Shown piece after piece: positions 60,053 through 64,000 of a stretch of 64,000 nt of DNA. Below the pieces are notes generated by a model that saw only the letters and a list, made by a program, of their open reading frames with translations, was not told the origin of the DNA and did no database searches. Each line of letters opens with the position of its first letter. Positions within the stretch are counted from its first letter, which is position 1. The position numbers and the translations under genes are program-made. The DNA comes from Hymenobacter yonginensis (GTDB lineage Bacteria > Bacteroidota > Bacteroidia > Cytophagales > Hymenobacteraceae), in NCBI RefSeq assembly GCF_027625995.1, contig NZ_CP115396.1, positions 1,984,001 through 2,048,000 on the forward strand, written 5' to 3'.

Positions 60053-63000
60053 ATGCCCGCCACCTTCCGCATCTACTCTTCTTCTGCCGGCTCCGGCAAA
60101 ACGTACCAGCTCACCAAGGAGTACCTGAAGCTGGCGCTGGGCAGCGAGGACCCGGCGTATTTCAAGCAGGTGCTGGCCATTACGTTCACCAACGATGCGG
60201 CCGGCGAGATGAAGCAGCGCATCATTGGGGCGCTGCGCAAGTTTGCCTACCCCAAGGCGGGCGAAACGGACGCGCTGCTGGCCGAAGTGGCCGAAGAGCT
60301 GGCCGCCGAAGGGCTGCTGCCGCGCCGCACCGAAACCGCCGAGGAACGCCAGGAGGAAGTGCGCCGCCGGGCCCGCGAAACCTTCCGGCTGGTGCTCTAC
60401 CACTACGCCGACTTTGCGGTGAGCACCATCGACTCGTTTGTGCAGCGCATCGTGACGGCCTTCACGCGGGAGCTGGAACTGCCGGCCACGTTTGAGGTAG
60501 AGCTGGACACCGACGCCGTGCTGCAAACTGCCGTGGCCGCCCTGCTCGACAAGGTGAATCGCGACCCGAACTCGCAGCTGCTGGCCCGCACCCTCACCGA
60601 ATACGCCCTGAGCCGCGCCGACGAAGGCAAGAGCTGGAACAACCTGCCCGACGAGTTGGCCGGTTTCGGGCAGTTCCTGTTCAACGAAACCGTGCACGAG
60701 GCCGTGGCGCAGCTCCAGACGCTCACGCTTCAGGATTTCCGCCGCCTGCACGACACCATGCGCCAGCGCCGCGAAGCCATTGAGAACCTGTTCCGGGAAG
60801 TGGGCACGCTGGCCACCGAGGCGCTGGCCGAAGCCGGCGTGACCGACGCCGACCTGTACCAGGGCCGCAGCGGCATCTTCGGGTACGCCACCAAGTGGGA
60901 GGAGCGCCTGCTACCCGACAAGGAACCCAACTCCTACGTGCGCGCCACCATCGACCAGGACAAGTGGTACAGCGGCAAGGTGAAAACCGCCGCCGACCGC
61001 CAGCGCGTGGACGCCGCCAAACCCGTGCTGCAAACCGCCTACGACCAGTTTGAGAAGCTGCGCGAGGTGCTGCTGCCGCAATATCTGCTGCTCACGGCCA
61101 TGCAGCCCTACCTATTCCATGCCTCGCTGCTGAGCGAGCTGAACAAGATAGTGGAGCAGGTGAGCCGCGAGCGGAACGTGGTGCTCATCAGCGAATTCAA
61201 CCGCCGTATTGCGGCCATTGTGCTGAAGGAGCCGGTGCCGTTTCTGTACGAGCGGCTGGGCGAGCGGTACGCGCACCTACTGATCGATGAGTTTCAGGAT
61301 ACGTCGGTGCTGCAGTGGAACAACCTGCTGCCGCTGGTGGAAAACTCGGTGGGCAAGGACAACCTGAACCTAGCCGTGGGCGACGCCAAGCAGGCCATCT
61401 ACCGGTGGCGCGGCGGCGAGATGGAGCAGATTCTACGCCTGCACCAGGGCGACACCGCAGCCCTGGCCGCCCGCGCCACCGAGCCCGAAACCCGGCGCCT
61501 GCTGCAGGAGCGCTACCAGGGCCTGCAGGGCCGTCTGGAGCCGAAGTCGCTGAACGTGAACTACCGCTCGGCGGCCGAAATCGTGGACTTCAACAACGAG
61601 TTCTTCAGCCACCTGCGCACCCAGCACCCCGATTTCGCGCTGGTGCAGGACCTGTTTGAGCCGGGCTTCCGGCAGACGGTGCCGGGTCGGACCTCACCCC
61701 CTAGCCCCCTCTCCAAAAGAGAGGGGAAACTAGCGTTAGAAGCTGATTCTGATAATCTAGATCTAGAAACTTGTCCCCCCTCTCTTTTGGAGAGGGGGCT
61801 AGGGGGTGAGGTCCCGGCCGGCCATGTGGAAATCCTGTTCACTGGCAACGAGGCGCCAGCGCGGCCTTACCACACGCCCGACGGCACTTATGGCGTGGAA
61901 CCGCTGCCAGGCTACCTGCCGGAGGCTACCCTCGACTACGACGAAAGCACGCTCTACCTGACCTTGGCGCTGGTGCAGCAGGCTTTGCGCGACGGGTTCC
62001 GGCCGCGCGACGTGGCGGTGCTGAGCCGCACGCGGCGGGGCAGCCGGCTGGTGGCCAAGTTCCTGAAAGAGCGCGGCTACGATATTATTTCGGCCGATTC
62101 ACTGTCGTTGGAGTTTGCGGAGGTGGTGAATCTGCTGGTGGCCATCTACCGGGTGCTCAACCAGCCGGCTGACACGCTGGCGCGGGCCGAGGCCTTGCTG
62201 CTGTTCGACAAGGTGGTGCGGCGCGTGCCCCCCACCCCGGCCCGCGTGCGCCACCTGGCGGCGCTGGCCAATGCGGAGTCGGCGGCCGAATTCTTCGAGG
62301 AGTTCCGGACGCTGGGCTACGACCTGCAGGAGCAGGAAACCGGCAACCTGGGCCTGTATGAGCTGACCGAGCGCCTGATTGGGCTGTTTGGGCTGCTGGG
62401 CCGCAACGGAGAAAGTGAGTATCTGTTTAGGTTTCTGGACCTCACGCTGGAATACAGTTTGCGCTACGGCAACAACCTCAACAATTTCCTGGCTTACTGG
62501 GAGCAGCGCAAAAGCAACCTCAGCATCAACGCCCCCGCCGGCCGCGACGCCATTACCATCACCACGGTGCACAAGGCCAAGGGCCTGGCCTACGGGGTGG
62601 TGATTGTGCCCTTTGCCGACTGGAGCCTGGAGCCGCACCGGGGCACGCTGCTCTGGGGCCGCCTCAGCGAGGACGACAAGCCGGTGGCCGACATGCCGGC
62701 CGTGGCCGTGGTGCCGCTCACCAAAAACCTGAGCCGCACGGCGCTGGCCGGGCAGTTTCTCCAGGAGCGCGAAAAGACCTTCCTCGAAGGCCTCAACATG
62801 CTCTACGTGGCTCTCACCCGGCCCCGGCACCGGCTCTACATCCTCAGCAAACAGCCCGAGCCACCCAAGAAAACCACCGACGACACCGCCCCGGAAGGCC
62901 CCGCCAAAAACGTAGCCGAGCTGCTGCACAGCTACCTGAAGCAGCAGCAGCTATGGGCTGAGGAGCAGGTGTCGTTCGTGGTTTCGCAGGGCTCTGCCGC

Positions 63001-63589
63001 CAAAGCTGACCTGAAAAACGACCAGCCGACCACCCGCAACTTCGCACTTACCAACCTGGAAACCGCGCCCTGGGAAGAGCGGCTGCGTTTGCGTCGCCAC
63101 GCCACCACCGTGTTCGATTTCGACCGGCAGGAGCAGCTGGGCGAGTGGAACCGCAAGCTGCACTACGGCCTGCGCCGCCTGTTGCTGGCCGAGGACGTGG
63201 AGCGCGTGGGCCGGCAGCTGGCGGCTGAAGGCTTCATCAGTACCCGCGAGCGGCCGGCACTGGAGCAGCGACTGCAGCAGGTGGTGAAGCACCCCGAGCT
63301 GGCCCGCTACTTCAGCGCCGAGGTAAGCGTGGAAACGGAGCGCGAAATTCTGGTGGGCGGCGTGAAGCGTCGCTACTACAAGCCCGACCGGGTGGTGTTT
63401 GAAACCCTGCCCGGCGCCACCGGCCGCGGCGAGGTGCGCGTGACGCTGCTCGATTTCAAGGTGCCGCCACCCAGCCCCACTCACCGCCTGCCGCTGCAGC
63501 AGTACGCGCAGCTCTTCCGGCAACTGGGCTACCGCGAAGTAGTGTGCGTGCTGTACTATTTCGGGTCGGAGGAAGTGGTGGTGTTTTAG
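60053..63589 (+). CDS. UvrD/Rep-type helicase-nuclease (AddA/RecB-like)
   Basis: 1178 residues. SF1A motifs: Walker A SSAGSGKTYQLTKEYLKLAL near the start, motif Ia ITFTNDAAGEMKQRI, Walker B LLIDEFQDTSVLQWN (about 405-420), GDAKQAIYRWRGGE, LNVNYRSAAEIVDFNN, TTVHKAKGLAYGVVIVPF and YVALTRPRHRLYILSK. The C-terminal ~150 residues resemble the PD-(D/E)xK nuclease of AddA/RecB (DRVVFE ... LLDFKVPPP ... LQQYAQLFRQLGY). It therefore probably processes DNA double-strand ends for recombination. Residues about 547-587 are an in-frame palindromic insertion. No AddB-like partner is in the window. Confidence 0.92.
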   Translation: MPATFRIYSSSAGSGKTYQLTKEYLKLALGSEDPAYFKQVLAITFTNDAAGEMKQRIIGALRKFAYPKAGETDALLAEVAEELAAEGLLPRRTETAEERQEEVRRRARETFRLVLYHYADFAVSTIDSFVQRIVTAFTRELELPATFEVELDTDAVLQTAVAALLDKVNRDPNSQLLARTLTEYALSRADEGKSWNNLPDELAGFGQFLFNETVHEAVAQLQTLTLQDFRRLHDTMRQRREAIENLFREVGTLATEALAEAGVTDADLYQGRSGIFGYATKWEERLLPDKEPNSYVRATIDQDKWYSGKVKTAADRQRVDAAKPVLQTAYDQFEKLREVLLPQYLLLTAMQPYLFHASLLSELNKIVEQVSRERNVVLISEFNRRIAAIVLKEPVPFLYERLGERYAHLLIDEFQDTSVLQWNNLLPLVENSVGKDNLNLAVGDAKQAIYRWRGGEMEQILRLHQGDTAALAARATEPETRRLLQERYQGLQGRLEPKSLNVNYRSAAEIVDFNNEFFSHLRTQHPDFALVQDLFEPGFRQTVPGRTSPPSPLSKREGKLALEADSDNLDLETCPPSLLERGLGGEVPAGHVEILFTGNEAPARPYHTPDGTYGVEPLPGYLPEATLDYDESTLYLTLALVQQALRDGFRPRDVAVLSRTRRGSRLVAKFLKERGYDIISADSLSLEFAEVVNLLVAIYRVLNQPADTLARAEALLLFDKVVRRVPPTPARVRHLAALANAESAAEFFEEFRTLGYDLQEQETGNLGLYELTERLIGLFGLLGRNGESEYLFRFLDLTLEYSLRYGNNLNNFLAYWEQRKSNLSINAPAGRDAITITTVHKAKGLAYGVVIVPFADWSLEPHRGTLLWGRLSEDDKPVADMPAVAVVPLTKNLSRTALAGQFLQEREKTFLEGLNMLYVALTRPRHRLYILSKQPEPPKKTTDDTAPEGPAKNVAELLHSYLKQQQLWAEEQVSFVVSQGSAAKADLKNDQPTTRNFALTNLETAPWEERLRLRRHATTVFDFDRQEQLGEWNRKLHYGLRRLLLAEDVERVGRQLAAEGFISTRERPALEQRLQQVVKHPELARYFSAEVSVETEREILVGGVKRRYYKPDRVVFETLPGATGRGEVRVTLLDFKVPPPSPTHRLPLQQYAQLFRQLGYREVVCVLYYFGSEEVVVF
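61690..61813. repeat. Inverted-repeat element inserted in frame in the AddA-like gene
   Basis: Left arm 61690-61726 and right arm 61777-61813 are reverse complements over 37 bp (core CCTCACCCCCTAGCCCCCTC). The 50-nt middle is unrelated and AT-rich. It adds about 41 residues (TSPPSPLSKREGKL ... SLLERGLGGEV) without a stop or frameshift. A short relative is at 5555-5594. Confidence 0.88.
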
Positions 63590-63598
63590 CGCGAGCCA

Positions 63599-63683
63599 GT
63601 AGCGCGAACTTTGTAGTTCGCGTCCCCGAGTCGGTTGGGTAGTTATTGTGGCGCGAGGGCGCGAACTACAAAGTTCGCGCTAC
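63599..63683. repeat. Inverted repeat with 24-bp arms
   Basis: Left arm 63599-63622 and right arm 63660-63683 are perfect reverse complements. Each arm is also self-palindromic (CGCGAACT ... AGTTCGCG). It lies between the AddA-like and MFS genes. Confidence 0.85.
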
Positions 63684-63751
63684 CGCTGCCCGGCCTGGCT
63701 TGTGGCCGCGGCTGTATCCCGTACTTTCGCAGGGCTTAACCTGCTCTGCTT

Positions 63752-64000
63752 ATGTCTGCTGCCCGCAAGCCTGCCCTGGCCTTTATCTTTCTTACGCTGC
63801 TGCTCGATGTCATCGGGTTTGGCATCATCATTCCGGTGCTGCCCAAGCTGATTACGCACCTCACGGGCGGCACCTTGTCGGAGGCGGCGCAGTACGGCGG
63901 GTGGCTGCTGTTTGCATTTGCCAGCATGCAGTTCCTGTTTTCGCCTATCCTCGGCAACCTCTCCGACCAATACGGGCGGCGGCCGGTGCTGCTGTTCGCG
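63752..64000 (+). CDS. MFS transporter, TetA-like (5' end only)
   Basis: ATG at 63752; 83 codons reach the window edge. The first transmembrane helix [24 protein letters not shown] carries the D-x-x-GFG-xx-P pattern of the TetA/TCR group of drug:proton antiporters. The second helix begins [20 protein letters not shown] and is followed by the MFS loop motif [14 protein letters not shown]. Substrate cannot be read from the part seen. Confidence 0.9.
   Translation, partial: MSAARKPALAFIFLTLLLDVIGFGIIIPVLPKLITHLTGGTLSEAAQYGGWLLFAFASMQFLFSPILGNLSDQYGRRPVLLFA

Overview
The window looks like chromosome from a high-GC member of the Bacteroidota, most likely Hymenobacter or a close relative (inference from content, not a database match). 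Supporting signs are several Bacteroidota-type -7 boxes (TAnnTTTG) upstream of genes, a SusC/RagA-style TonB plug, a type IX secretion C-terminal sorting domain, an S46 dipeptidyl peptidase, many lipoprotein signals, and weak or absent Shine-Dalgarno sequences with some GTG/TTG starts. No rRNA, tRNA, insertion sequence transposase, phage module or CRISPR array was recognised.

Layout. 1-9.1 kb: the 5' part of a giant alpha-2-macroglobulin-like protein with an embedded carboxypeptidase-regulatory/TonB-plug segment, a small basic secreted protein, two paralogous YcgL-type nucleotidyltransferases flanking a GNAT acetyltransferase, and a lipoprotein gene interrupted by an in-frame TAG. 9.2-13.8 kb: M28 peptidase, AraC regulator and serine hydrolase. 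13.9-18.1 kb: the RNA-repair pair Pnkp and Hen1. 18.3-24.6 kb: a PhoX-like (DUF839) lipoprotein, a di-haem peroxidase with a large N-terminal extension, and a T9SS-targeted Calx-beta/beta-propeller protein. 24.6-28.4 kb: a leftward cluster of a small membrane protein, an LpxH-like phosphoesterase, a GT-B glycosyltransferase and a GH1 glycosidase.

28.7-34.4 kb: NUDIX hydrolase, RhlE-type helicase, small proteins, an AT-rich stretch carrying a decayed gene, and an XRE regulator with a cluster of TTACAATTGTAA-like boxes upstream. 34.6-45 kb: L,D-transpeptidase, M1 aminopeptidase, cyanophycinase and isoaspartyl peptidase (together able to take cyanophycin to Asp and Arg), a DUF3127 protein with an SSB-like tail, and housekeeping-style enzymes. 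45.2-64 kb: S46 peptidase, amidohydrolase, GT2, a DUF1571 protein with an embedded LysM-like segment, two reductases, a second DEAD-box helicase, a cold-shock protein, an AddA/RecB-like helicase-nuclease and the start of an MFS transporter.

The most distinctive theme is palindromic repeats. At least eight long inverted-repeat elements of several sequence families lie between genes, mostly between convergent ones. Three more sit in frame inside coding sequences: two in pnkp and one in the AddA-like helicase. In each case they add about 35-41 residues of low-complexity linker without breaking the reading frame. One of the pnkp insertions belongs to the same family as an intergenic copy 6 kb away. 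Many long open frames on the opposite strand of real genes are shadows of GC-rich coding and were left out.
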